A DNA stretch of 64,000 bases from Luidia sarsii (lineage: Eukaryota > Echinodermata > Asteroidea > Paxillosida > Luidiidae). The notes under the pieces were generated by a model. That model was given only the letters and a program-made list of their open reading frames with translations, did no database searches and was not told where the DNA came from. Below are positions 1 to 9,930 of this stretch, in pieces; position 1 is the stretch's first letter, and every line of letters starts with the position of its first letter. The position numbers and the translations under genes are program-made. The DNA is taken from assembly GCA_949987565.1 (NCBI GenBank), contig OX465105.1:19589113-19653112 (forward strand), written 5' to 3'.

Positions 1-186
1 GTCCGGATTTCCATCCTCGACATCCGAGAGTAATTGTCGAGGAAAAAAGAGATATCTTAAAGCATATTTTCACATCTTTTGGCTTCATCGTGTACAGGTA
101 GGCCAGGGGCAAACTGACCCAATTTGGGTTTTTTTGGGTAAGCAATGTTTTTTTTTTTTCTTCCCCCCCCCCTTCCCCTATTTCAG

Positions 187-316
187 CACCATTTGGTACG
201 AGCTGCTGGCCGGGTGCTTGCCGTTTCACAAGGAGCTGGCCGAGTCCATTATCTGGCGGGTTGGGAAGGGCATCAAGCAGCCCCTCACGCACATGCAGGC
301 TTCCAAGGATGTCAAG
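187..316 (+). CDS. KSR: KSR pseudokinase C-lobe exon (penultimate coding exon, gene partial at left edge)
   Basis: This internal exon encodes 43 residues from the kinase-like C-lobe of kinase suppressor of Ras, a cytoplasmic scaffold and Raf activator that brings RAF, MEK and ERK together. The peptide opens with TIWYELLAG, continues through ESIIWRVGKG and ends QASKDVK. This matches KSR kinase subdomains IX-X, where the family has T(V/I)WYEL followed by an IW-(Q/R)-(I/V)-G-x-G stretch. A polypyrimidine tract and AG at 185-186 mark the acceptor, and AAG|GTAAGG at 316/317 marks the donor. The exon enters with the last base of a split codon and leaves in phase 0, which joins cleanly to the exon at 1813. 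The preceding exon, expected to end near the D-(V/I)-Y-x-F-G motif, is not recognisable in bases 1-186 and probably lies to the left. RAF is the nearest alternative, but the downstream exon favours KSR. Confidence 0.88.
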
Positions 317-462
317 GTAAGGGCCGCTGGCTTCCGGGACTCGGTCAGCCTCGGAGAAAGGAGAAAATTGCCATAGCAACAGTCCAAGTTGTTGCTGTGG
401 CAACTAATTTGGAATCCTTCTTGATTGATTTGATCGTGTTTTTTTTTTTTTTTTTTTTAAGT

Positions 463-598
463 TAGAGGGCCTTACGTTTCGATCCTAGCAGGATTCGATC
501 CTAGCAGGATCGAAACGTATGGCCCTCTTACTTTAGAGATTGATGTATTGCAGGTCATTTTTAGTCAGTGAGCAGTTTGCAACAATTTGTTCATATTC
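463..598. repeat. Penelope-terminal-like repeat, inverted pair
   Basis: A minus-oriented copy of the GATCCTAGCAGGA motif runs directly into a plus copy, so the centre is a hairpin. The plus side continues with the family's usual tail, ending GTCAGTGAGCAGTTTGCAAC near 592. The same core and tail recur about twenty times in the window. Confidence 0.75.
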
Positions 599-804
599 AT
601 TTTTAAAATATAGCAAATTAGGTATAAATTGCACCAGTTTAGGTCTCTAGATTCAATAAAGCAAATTACTTTAATGCTATATTTTTTTTCTTTGAGAGAA
701 ATATTTCTAGAATCAAAGCATCAGTGCCTGGAATTTGTTGAGATTTGGGAAATTGTTGTAATAATTCAATTCTGTGAGCATTTTTTGTGACGTTCTTGTT
801 TCAC

Positions 805-1137
805 TTAAAGACCCAATACAACATTGGTAAAGGTCAAAATATTGCCACAGTTTGTGTGTTAAACCATTAAACATCAAAAAACAGCAATCCTGCAAAGGGT
901 TTTAGCTCAAATGGTGATCTGAGAAAGTAGAAAAGGGTAAAACAAAACTTCACAATGTTTGCACCATTCTGTAGTGTAAGAAATAGTTTATTTGTTGATG
1001 TTTGAGTGAAGATTTCTAGGGAAGTACAGCATCCCAGACCGTAAGATTTCAACATGAGGATTCTATCATGACCATCTACAAACTGTAAATTATAAGGAAA
1101 ACTGTGGACTTCCCAATGTTGTATTGGGCCTTTAAAG
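805..1137 (+). mobile_element. MITE family B, copy 1
   Basis: About 330 bases with terminal inverted repeats: left end CCCAATACAACATTGG and right end CCAATGTTGTATTGGG, flanked by TTTAAAG-type bases. The interior has no coding capacity. Two further copies with the same interior are at 48855-49243 and 52752-53074. Short length, inverted termini and multiple copies indicate a non-autonomous DNA transposon. Confidence 0.8.
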
Positions 1138-1509
1138 CCCCTACACAACATTGGTCAAGGTCAAAAATATCATCCATATGTTGTCTGATCCAACATATGC
1201 ATGAAATAGCACACCTGTGAAAATCTCAGCTCAATCCGCCAACCGAGTCTCGAGAAAATCATGAAAACCGCTTCATTTGTTTCGCAAAAATGCAGCATTC
1301 AACGCCGTACTGTTCCAAAAAGTAGTTTACTGTAGATCTCGGTGAGACGTAAACTATTTCTTTTACTCATTTCTCCCAAAATACAACATTTTAGGCAGAA
1401 ATATTTCAGTGAGAGGTTTCTACTATAACCATCTTCAAACTGTATAAGTTTCATGCGAATCTGTGAACATTTCTGTTTTTCGATCTTACCAATGTTGTGT
1501 AGGGGTTTC
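1131..1509 (+). mobile_element. MITE family A, copy 1
   Basis: About 380 bases bounded by CTACACAACATTGGT on the left and ACCAATGTTGTGTAG on the right. The interior is shared with the copies at 10596-10966 and 21111-21490 and has no coding capacity. It shares its terminal ACAACATTGG with family B but not its interior, so the two families may use the same transposase. It abuts the family B copy at 805-1137. Confidence 0.8.
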
Positions 1510-1812
1510 AACCTACATGTATAACGGTCATATCATGTTAAAATGGTTCTTTGAATGACTTTTAACGATGTAAAATAGCTTGAAAAAACCCTAAATAATT
1601 GTCATTTAGAACTATTTCGGGAGGAGTTTATTCCCAGGGCAGTACCCATTTTTGTTTAGGTTGTGGTTGTCCGTTGTTACAATCTCACGGACAAGTGTGG
1701 CCATCCTCACTCCTTTTCATGCAACCATCGAAGTAAACGACACCTTTCCCAAATCATTTTCAAAAATAGACCATTATTAAAGTCAATTTTTCTTCTTCTT
1801 TTTTGGTCAAAG

Positions 1813-1971
1813 GACATTCTCATGATGTGCTGGAACTACAACCCGGAACGGCGGCCGGATTTCACCGACATCATCCGCACTCTGAATCGCCTGCCGAAGA
1901 AGAGGGGCGGTCTCCACCGAAGCCCCTCCCACCCCTTGCACCTCTCCCGCTCAGCGGAGTCCGTCTTATAG
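1813..1971 (+). CDS. KSR: KSR terminal coding exon with stop codon
   Basis: This last exon encodes 52 residues and a TAG stop at 1969-1971. It begins DILMMCWNYNPERRPDF, the kinase subdomain XI signature (CW...P..RP.F) that closes the C-lobe. The tail follows, with RTLNRLPKKRG and then SPSHPLHLSRSAESVL. Vertebrate KSR1 and KSR2 end in a very similar way, with a leucine-lysine-leucine-pro segment, a His/Pro stretch and a Ser-Ala-(Glu/Asp) ending. That ending is why I call KSR rather than RAF. The acceptor AG is at 1811-1812 after a T-rich tract, and the phase matches the donor at 316. The intron between the two exons (317-1812) carries a Penelope-terminal-like repeat and two abutting MITEs. The 3'UTR begins at 1972; its end is not certain. 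Confidence 0.9.
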   Translation, partial: DILMMCWNYNPERRPDFTDIIRTLNRLPKKRGGLHRSPSHPLHLSRSAESVL

Positions 1972-2102
1972 TGGTCCCCCCTACATAACCCCTGACCCAT
2001 GACCCCACAAGTCACAACTCCACCCCCCTCCCCTCCCCTGACCCAGCCATGGATATACCAAGAACTTGCAGGAACGTTGTTTTGAACATTTTGAGAGAGA
2101 AA
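1972..2102 (+). other. start of KSR 3'UTR
   Basis: C-rich then mixed sequence directly after the KSR stop. It has no open frame of interest and no clear poly(A) signal before the SINE at 2103. Confidence 0.5.
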
Positions 2103-2231
2103 AATGCCAAAGGAAACTTTGACTGGACAGGGACTTGAACCTGAGACCGCCAGTTTTGCGTACCAGTGGAGCTATCCAGCTATTATCAGATGGTGGCCTT
2201 CCCAAATAGTCAACTAGTCCTTGCCGGGGTG
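2103..2231 (-). mobile_element. tRNA-derived SINE copy
   Basis: On the minus strand the copy runs from the head (GGCAAGGACTAGTTGACTAT) through a tRNA-like body with an A-box-like segment and a B-box (GGTTCAAGTCC), to a tail ending CAAAGTTTCC. Better copies at 11810-11965, 38930-39115 and 51155-51300 confirm the family. Box A and box B imply an RNA polymerase III promoter. Confidence 0.7.
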
Positions 2232-3189
2232 ACTTTGAATATCAAAATTTTAAAAAGCAAATGCATACTGCTTGTTAAAAAAAAATAATAATCTGCAAGA
2301 CTTTCTAAACTGGTCTTTTGCCTAAACTGGTCTTTTGGGGGGTCTTTTTTTTTTTGAGAAGTTAGTTACCATGACGAAGTTTCAGTTGGCACGACCACCC
2401 AAAGAAAGATTTTGCAAGTTGATGAACTAGCTCAATAACATCAGCTGCTTAGCAGACCGTTTATGCACGCGACATCATTATTGAAGGGCGCCCTCTCCCA
2501 GAGATCAAGAGCAGGTCTCTTGTTTCTGAATCCGGCACGCGGCGTGTACACGATTGCATGGGGTGGGGTTTTTGTTGTCGTGACGTCGTTGTTTTGCCTC
2601 TAAGATGATGATTTGGTGATCATGGTCAAAGCAAAAGGTCGTATCCTGGAGGATTTTTTATTTTATTTTTTTTAATCCCGGCTTATGCTCTGGTTCCAGC
2701 TTTTTCTCTGTTATCCGAAAAAGCTGAAAACAACGTGCTGTTGTTTGTTGAAGTTGAAGCAGGGAGGTTTGTTTTTTATTCCAAACAAAGGATAGTCTCA
2801 GAAACCAAAGTCAAAGGCCTCCCGTTTCTCGCCTCTATACTTAAAATGTGTCGGCTGTGCGTCAGGTTTCTTTTATGAGTTGGGAGAGTAAAACGTTACC
2901 TGGGTTAGTTCTTGCAGGCTGGCGGGTGAGCTGCTAGACTTGCCTTGGATCTGAATGGCCGTTTGAGTCGGCTTCTGATGAAGTCGCTGATGCGAGGAAT
3001 GGACTGACGCCGTCTGTGAGCGGACATCATAGGGACAACATGATGTTTGCGTAGAGGAGGATGTAATTCAGTGAGGGATTGCCTTGCTCGATGAGCGGAC
3101 AGATAGTCAGTAGCCCCAACTCTTTTGGTCGCCTCGCGTAACACACCGCGCTGTTGTTGGTCCGGCCGTGAGGCTCTCTGCTCCCCGGG
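2232..3189. other. unique AT-rich stretch, nothing recognised
   Basis: No open frame with family resemblance and no clear repeat copy. Short phrases such as GGCGCCCTCTC near 2488 recur near 9210 and, inverted, near 62640, and may be transposon ends. Confidence 0.5.
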
Positions 3190-3755
3190 TATCAGTGTCC
3201 ACCTCAGCAACACCTCACGAGGCGTTTCAGGATTGATCAAACCAAAATGGAGATACAGCAACAGTGTCCACCTCAGCAACACCAATATGGAGACACAGCA
3301 AGAGTGTCCACCTCAGCAACACCTCACGAGGCGTTTCAGGATGGATCAAACCAAAATGGAGACACAGCAACAGTGTAACACCTCAGCAACACCTCACGAG
3401 GCGTTTCAGGATGGATCAAACCAAAATGGAGACACAGCAACAGTGTCCACCTCAGCAACACCTCACGAGGCGTTTCAGGATTGATTAAACCAAAATGGAG
3501 ATACAGCAACAGTGTCCACCTCAGCAACACCAATATTGAGATACAGCAACAGTGTCCACCTCAGCAACACCTCACGAGGCGTTTCAGGATGGATCAAACC
3601 AAAATGGAGACACAGCAACAGTGTCCACCTCAGCAACACCTCACGAGGCGTTTCAGGATGGATCAAACCAAAATGGAGACAAACCAACAGTGTAACACCT
3701 CAGCATCACCTCACAAGGCGTTTCAGGGTGGATCAAACCAAAATGGAGACAAAAG
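3190..3755 (+). repeat. 69-bp minisatellite
   Basis: Tandem array with a 69-base unit. The segment ACCTCACGAGGCGTTTCAGG recurs near 3319, 3388 and 3457, then near 3569 and 3638 after a shorter unit. Some units are truncated to a TCAGCAACACCAATATGGAG version. Because 69 is a multiple of three, several reading frames on both strands stay open across the array. These should not be taken as genes. Confidence 0.9.
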
Positions 3756-5070
3756 CATTAGCTCGAGCCTAAGCCTGGTTTGGGGGGAAAAAAAGTGGCT
3801 TAGATCGGCAATCATACAATCATTTCATGTTCCTATACGCTGATTCACTTGTATCTTCTTTCTGCGTTTTCCATTTGTTTTCTCGTCGGTCCTTCTGCTG
3901 TCTCTTCAATACCCTAGGCATCTAAAGAGAACTGATTTCCCCGCCTGACGCCTCTTCACAACTTAAAAAGGGAGAGTTCGATGTTTGTTTATCCTTAAAG
4001 GCTCATTCCATTTTTTTTTGGAGCTCGGAGCCTCAGATTTTGTAGTAGATGTTTAATTTCTCGAATAGCCAAAAGATTTAACTGACAACAAAAAATATGC
4101 AAGTTCATAAGACCATATGCCATGACTTAATTTTTTTTTTCAAATGAATTTATAGATTGCTCATTTTTTATAGATTAAACATACAGGTACCATGCTTTAG
4201 ACAAAGAAAATCCTAAACTGTTTTTAAATTGATTTATCTGGTTTTGATGAAAAGCTTAGGCTCAATTTAAATTGTGTATGGTGCTTCAATCTTTCATCCT
4301 TTCAGTATCTCCATCACTTTCAAAAAAATTCTCCTTCTTTTTAAACAATAGAAACATTTCATAGTGTCCAATTATGAGTATAGTCGGCGAGCATTTACAG
4401 ACTTTAAGATATCTTGGCTAAAACAAAAAACTAAATGAGAGCAGTTAACCTATTTTACTACTTTTTATTGTAAGTATAATGTTTCTCTCATGATCGTAAC
4501 GCTTTTTAACTGTAAAGGAATGTATGTCCTGTTTGTATTTCAAAGGAACCTTTTTAGAGACATGAAACGGCAGTTGATTCGTCCGTGTATAAGTAATGAT
4601 CACTCTAGTGCTGTTGCCTGTGGCAAGTCCAATTTCCTGCGATCTTTTGGGGTCAGTTTTATTTTGGTTCTTTTTTTTTCCTTTTTTTGTACGAGTAAAC
4701 TACAAATTCTTCAGTTAGTCGTCAGTTGCTATTTTATACAATTACAAGGAGCCTTTGTATTTAACGGTGCTATGCTACACTTTCAACCAATTTTTCACTC
4801 GGTCCCGGTCATCTTAATTAGGACAGGAATATTGTGTGTTTTGTTTTTGTTGTTGTTTTATCATTTTCCTATTCTATTGTGTCATCATGAGAGAGGGATG
4901 TTCACCAACGCATGACCATAAGTTGATTTTTTTTTTAAACTGAATGCCTTACTTACTATTATCAATGAAACCCAATTGCATACATACCCTGCAGTTTGAT
5001 TGTTTTCGGGGGGTTGTTTTTGTAACGCCATTTCTACAATTGTTTGATATTATGACAATGTTTTTGGCCT
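3756..5070. other. AT-rich intergenic or KSR 3'UTR sequence
   Basis: Contains many short T runs and no recognised gene. A single MITE end with the GCTCGAGCCTAAGCCT pattern lies near 3760. The 141-codon open frame near 4490-4915 is leucine/phenylalanine-rich and looks like chance translation of T-rich DNA. Confidence 0.5.
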
Positions 5071-5120
5071 TTGAGAAAGGTCCTGCCAGGTTTGAAACAT
5101 CAGACCCTGAAAAGTTTTGT
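5071..5120 (+). repeat. Penelope-terminal-like repeat, diverged
   Basis: Plus-oriented copy with CCTTTGAGAAAGGTCCTGCC followed by TTTGAAACATCAGACCCT, matching the family core with a few changes. Confidence 0.6.
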
Positions 5121-6667
5121 TGAGAAACGATATCACCCGGTTTTTTTTTTGGTTTTTTTTAAGGTCAGTGACCTTTCCCGTATTGATCAATTCCAAAACC
5201 ATCAAATTGGATTAATTTCCCAAACCACTTTCTTTCGAACGTTTATTGGTATGATTGTATAATTCTTCATTTTTAGGATGAATATGGTTATCTAGATCCC
5301 AGAAATAAATTCAACTGAATTCTGGCTGATACTGCACAGATGTTTTGTGGGTTTTTTTTCTCCAAAACATTGTTGTAGTTCTGGCTTTTTTTCTTCTTCT
5401 CCCTTTTTTTTAAATGACAGTTTCTCCTGTTCTCTTTTGTTACCATCTCTGCCAAGGGTACTGAATGTAAAAAGAATGTTTTCTTCACTTTTTATTGAGC
5501 ACTGAATTAGGGCAAAATCTCTTTTTACCTGTCTGTCGAATATGCAATTGTATTTTAGACGGTCAAGAGAACACGTGTCGACTTTGGCGTGTAAAAGTCA
5601 GAGGATTGTAACTTTTTGAACATAATTTTTTGGGGATTGTGACATTTGCCTTGGGGGTTGTGGCTTGGACTTAAGGTTTAGTGCCCTGTACCACTCGCAT
5701 TGATCACTGCGGTCATAATTGTCTGGGTACCAGTCTACAAAGATGTGGCCTTAACAACAGATTTCAAATCTGGCACCCCGCCTCCCCTCCGTAGCAACTA
5801 CATGCTGCCCAATGGGCCAACCTAAGTGGCCATTGGGGGTACCAGACTAAAGTCATTTCTTTCCCCCTTTTTGATTGTGCTGGTTCTGAAGGAGTTGGTT
5901 GCCAAGCGATTCTTGATGAATATTCATGACTGTTACCAGTTGCACCATGCTCTGCTCATTAACAGCACATCTAGCATCCATGACACTCCTCAAAACCAGT
6001 CTCACAATTAAGCACAGAAAAAGTCATTAATGTTTCTGCTGAGCAGAAATATTTAATCTAAGACAATATTTTGTGCTTAGCAAAACTTTCCTGCTTAGTG
6101 CATTTTTATGCTGGCCATTGGGATTGAATCGAGAAATGATTTTGGATTTTATTTTAATTTTTGAGTAATTAATTTATTTATTTTAATTTTAAATTGCTTA
6201 CTGGATGAAGAACGGCCCTTTGAAAACTGCACGCATTTTCTCTCCACAAAGAAATGAAGATATTATGGCCTTATTAGAATACTGTAGAAAGATGTAAAGG
6301 TATCGTGAGAGATCTGCTTTAAAAAAAAAACCATCACAGCGTGCAATTTTCTATTTATTGCATTTCGTAGGAGATAGAGAGACACGAGAATAGAGAAACT
6401 GAATTTTGGAAGAGTATAGTCAAGAACGCGGTATAATTGACGTCAGTAGAGAGAGAATTGAAAGAAAAAGACTATAAAAAACCATGTATAATAATGAAAC
6501 ATCTTTATATATAAGTAGGACTTACCATTGTACCTGTACATATCATTGACTTGTATTGGTTTTTGCCATGCCTGGCAAGGTGAAACTACTGTCAAACAAG
6601 TACACGTATTATGTAATCCAGGGAGATACATTTATGAATGGACGTTTGGGGGGGTTTTGAAATGGGA

Positions 6668-6673
6668 AATAAA
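6668..6673 (+). promoter_or_regulatory. candidate poly(A) signal for KSR
   Basis: AATAAA is followed 25-70 bases later by a GT-rich stretch (GGAGCGTGTTGTTTGAG and more), the usual layout of a cleavage site. Using it would give KSR a 3'UTR of roughly 4.7 kb. Other AATAAA-like sequences occur in this AT-rich DNA, so this is only a candidate. Confidence 0.25.
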
Positions 6674-6799
6674 CAAAAAAGAATTACTCTTTTATCTTGT
6701 ATTGGAGCGTGTTGTTTGAGTTATTTGTGGGGATGGTGTTCTTTGTGTTTCTTTTTTACTCGGTATTCAAAAAAATTTAATGTCTGAAATTTCTATCCT

Positions 6800-6860
6800 A
6801 TCAGTACCTTTCTGTCTCTTGCAAAAGTCCTGCTAGGATCGAAACATCGTGCCTTTTATA
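6800..6860 (+). repeat. Penelope-terminal-like repeat, short copy
   Basis: Plus-oriented core AAAGTCCTGCTAGGATCGAA with only short flanks. It abuts the MITE at 6861. Confidence 0.6.
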
Positions 6861-7086
6861 GGCCGTCTTCGAAGGCTTAGGCTCGGGCTCAGGCTTCGTC
6901 TCCGTCTGACAAAGCCTAAAAATCCAGGTTGTGGTTTGTTTCCGAATTTGAAGGTTTGTTGGCTTGATAGGTATAGCTGGGGTTTTCCCCAAGAAACTGG
7001 GGCCAAACGCTTGTTTTTAGATGTCTGGTAAGATAAATATGACCGAAACCCAAGCCCGAGCCTAAGCCTTCATTTTGAAAACGGCC
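6861..7086. mobile_element. MITE with GGCTC-rich inverted termini, copy 1
   Basis: The left end reads GAAGGCTTAGGCTCGGGCTC. The right end is its reverse complement with small changes (AGCCCGAGCCTAAGCCTTC). The outer bases GGCCGT and ACGGCC also pair. A second copy is at 18782-19053. Confidence 0.7.
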
Positions 7087-7189
7087 TTAGTCATCTAAGT
7101 TGACAGTCTGCGACATTTCCGTTCTGTTTTGAATCATTTAGTACAGTCATCAAACGCCATCTTTCCTCATAATTATTGTCTGTACCTAT

Positions 7190-7380
7190 CACTTTTGGGC
7201 GCGGCCTTCCAAGTTGACTTTTGATGAAAAGCGAATCGCTGTTTCGATGCATATTCATGGTCGGCATCTAGTGCGACGTCACGCGCGTGAGGGGGCGTGG
7301 TCTACCGAGGTAGGATTTTTTTTTTTATTCTCGGACTAGTCACATAACTGTGGTCCAAACTCTCGGCCAATCAGAGTCCG
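7190..7380. promoter_or_regulatory. CpG-rich promoter-like cluster (CRE, GC box, CCAAT)
   Basis: In otherwise AT-rich DNA this block has many CpGs. It carries a CRE-like GCGACGTCACGCGCG at 7273-7287, a Sp/KLF-type GGGGGCGTGG at 7291-7300, and a CCAAT box (GGCCAATCAGAG) near 7365. These motifs are typical of animal promoters. No gene starts directly beside it, so it could be a distal or alternative promoter for the GAS2L gene or simply an unrelated repeat end. Confidence 0.3.
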
Positions 7381-8065
7381 GTTATTGTTGTTTTTCAAAA
7401 CCCAGCTTAAGGCTGGACTCAAGGCTTCGTCGCCATTTCCTCTAACCATTTTAAAGTTCCAGACATGAAATAGGCGGCTGTTGACTTCTGATTTGGAGAA
7501 GGTACTTCGTTTTCGAGAAAAAAAACACCTCATAAGCCTTATCAAAATGGAAGGTTTGCGATGACGTGTGGTTCTGAAAAGTGTTACCGGCTCTTTTCAG
7601 AGCCACACTCCTTTTTGAAAGAGAAGAGTTATACATGCCTTATATCCTCAACAAAAAACACCTCCTACATGTTTGGATTTGTTTTTGTTAATGACGGAGA
7701 CGAATACATTATTATGGAGTTGGAGCTAGCCCAGGCCGGGTTCTGGAAGATTATTTCATCACCATGATTAATTTTATCGATTTACGTAATCAGTCATTTA
7801 TTAAAAATGAATCTGGCTTAGTTATCAATGGATTATTACCAAAGGAATTTGTTCATAACTAACTCAAATTGAAAATAAAAAATAAAATCCGTTTTTGTCG
7901 TCTAAGCTCAACGTAAAAAAAAAAACGTTTTCCAATCCGAACTTAAATAAGACTTAAGGCTTTGCATGGTGGGTGAATCAATATAGGAACTTAAGGTTTG
8001 CGGTGACACCATGTATCAGGTCTCTTAAAGGAAGAGGTTTGGTTCTGAAAAGAACCTGAGTGGTA

Positions 8066-8108
8066 ACTCGACGTTTCGACCAGTATGCTCTGGCCGTCAT
8101 CAGGAGAA
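8066..8108 (-). ncRNA. hammerhead-ribozyme-like motif of Penelope type
   Basis: Read on the minus strand, the sequence has CTGATGA, then a hairpin with arms GGCCAG and CTGGTC (one G-T pair) and a 6-base loop, then GAAACGTCG. CTGATGA and GAAA around a stem II are the conserved core of hammerhead ribozymes, which are known in the terminal repeats of Penelope-like elements. There is one extra C between CTGATGA and the stem, and I could not find a convincing stem I partner. Activity is therefore doubtful. Confidence 0.4.
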
Positions 8109-8301
8109 TGGACATCAATCCGAACTTATGACTTTTCTCAGATTTAATTTTGCTCTGGCCTAATAGTAATATCACACAAACGAAAATTGGTCAAAGATGA
8201 CACTGTCGATACACTCAAAGGGATCATACAGGTGTGCGAAAACAAACGTGCATGTCTCAGTTATTCGACAAGGAGGTGAGATAATCCGTGAACAAATCAC
8301 A

Positions 8302-8394
8302 TCTTAGAGGGTCTGTCGTTTCGATCCTAGCAGGCCGGACCTTTGTCAAAGGCAGAACAATCCTCCTGCCCCTGAGAAAGGTTCCGTTTTAGAG
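8302..8394. repeat. Penelope-terminal-like repeat, inverted pair
   Basis: A minus-oriented GTTTCGATCCTAGCAGG core is followed by a plus-oriented CCTGAGAAAGGTTCCG remnant, making a partial foldback. Confidence 0.65.
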
Positions 8395-8959
8395 AATGGT
8401 ACGTCTGTCCTGGATAATGTCTTAATCTTTGCGAGCCAATCGAAAAGTAAAGGCCTTCTCGACTTTTGAGACTTTCGTTACCAGGCCGTTTTAGACAGTA
8501 GGTGCACTTCCTTACCAGATTGTTTTCAGCCCAAGGCAGCTTTTCTTTGCTCTCTCATTTAACATCATTTTCCTCAATGAAGACTTGCTTTTACACGAAA
8601 AATGTGTGTATGTATTTTATTCAGTATAAACAAGGTCTGTAATGACTTTATTTTTAGGCAATTTTGTAAAAAAGATATTATTTTGGGTTAGTTGTATGTA
8701 GCACACTAACTCCATCCATGATGGCTACACCGAGTGTTTGTGTGGACCCACAACTTGTTTTTAATAAGGGGAATTTGGAGGCTAATTATTTTATGGGGGG
8801 TTCACTGTTGAATGTTGTGTGAAATTGATTTTGGAAAATATCCCTATTTGACTGTACAAGTGGAGGTGTCCTTCCCAAACTCCTTGCAAAAATACGGCTT
8901 GGATGGCTTCACATTTTGGGAGTGATTTTTCTGGGGGTAATAAAAAAAAATCCAAATTT

Positions 8960-9005
8960 AGTGGGCCTGACGTTTCAATCCTAGCAGGACCTCTCAAAGG
9001 CAGAT
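8960..9005 (-). repeat. Penelope-terminal-like repeat, solo
   Basis: Minus-oriented core GACGTTTCAATCCTAGCAGG followed by ACCTCTCAAAGGCAG. Confidence 0.65.
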
Positions 9006-9294
9006 ATAAATAAAATAAAATACATTTTTAAATTATAAGAAAAACAATCTGAACGGCTAAGGACACCAAAATTGAAATTTGGATATAGTTACAAGACCTG
9101 AGAAACTTTTAGGTATGGAATACTTGACTTTGAAATTGGATGTTTTTTCCTAGAGTTCTATGGGAGCTCGATTTAGTGTTCTGCAACCAGAGAGAATTCT
9201 ATCTGGCGCCCTCTCTAGTCCACTTTCGCATCAGCTGTGTTGATCAAAATAAAATTCGCACATGCATACATTTACATCCCGGCCACATTTTTAT

Positions 9295-9551
9295 TTCCAT
9301 CGCGTCGTTAAGGGTGTAGGCTCGTAGATTACTTGGGGCGATTTAGCCGGGTTTTTTTTACTCGACGCCGGTCAGCGGGACTTCTCTTTCCTTTCCCCCA
9401 CAACCATCATGTAGTCATCGGGGGAAGGTTTTGGCCAGCAGTCTGCCGTCTGCCGGGAGATTTAGGGAGAATCTGGAGGAACGATACCCGTCATGATTGT
9501 GGATATTTTGGTCTGCGGTGGATGCTTCGTGGTGTTTGCAAGAATGACGAG
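9295..9551 (+). other. candidate non-coding first exon
   Basis: A CpG-rich block of about 250 bases stands out from AT-rich flanks and ends in ATGACGAG|GTGAGT at 9551/9552, a near-consensus splice donor. The frame inside shows no family resemblance. Its strand and position suit a 5'UTR exon of the GAS2L gene at 16027, about 6.5 kb downstream. This is inferred from composition and the donor only. Confidence 0.3.
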
Positions 9552-9810
9552 GTGAGTTTTGTTTCTACGTGTGAATATTCTCAACACAAGCCCTTGAATT
9601 TGGCATTCAATATGGCGTTTATTTCATGATTTCTAGAGCGAAGGAACACTCTTGAAGTGTCATTTGTTTTATTGTAATAATATGACAGTTTAAATCAACG
9701 AAAGTGCAGCCCAAAAAGTGCTTCAATTAATACTACATGTAGTTCAAACATCTTCCGTGACTTTACAGAAATTGCAAAATAAATAAAATAGTTATTGCAA
9801 AATATTAGAC

Positions 9811-9930
9811 TTAGTCCGAGTAACTAGGACCCTTACAATCGCCATTTTTAATTGAGGGGTCGGGCGACCCCCGACACCCTCAAATTAAAAAAAAAGGCCG
9901 ATTGTAAGGGTCCAAGTTACTCGGACTATA
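9811..9930. repeat. 120-base foldback (MITE-like)
   Basis: The left arm contains TAGTCCGAGTAACTAGGACC and CTTACAATCG. The right arm contains CGATTGTAAG and TTACTCGGACTA in the inverse order. The centre is GGGTCGGGCGACCCC. It is nearly all self-complementary and has no coding capacity. Confidence 0.75.

Larger units (their letters stand above)
317..1812 (+). other. KSR last intron
   Basis: AT-rich intron bounded by GTAAGG at 317 and AG at 1811-1812. Much of it is repeat: an inverted pair of Penelope-terminal-like motifs at 463-598, MITE family B at 805-1137, and MITE family A at 1131-1509 directly abutting it. I see no further exon. Confidence 0.8.

Noticed and set aside
1..110. Preceding KSR exon at the left edge (sequence ending GTGTACAG before GTAGGC)
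   Set aside because: The frame required by the next exon does not give the expected D-(V/I)-Y-x-F-G motif, so I could not support an exon here.
3125..3843. Repetitive Ser/Thr/Gln-rich protein gene
   Set aside because: Frames exist on both strands and in more than one frame because the 69-base repeat length is divisible by three.
463..8394. CRISPR-like spaced repeats
   Set aside because: The repeats are dispersed at irregular kilobase spacing and often inverted, in a eukaryotic genome; they are transposon termini.
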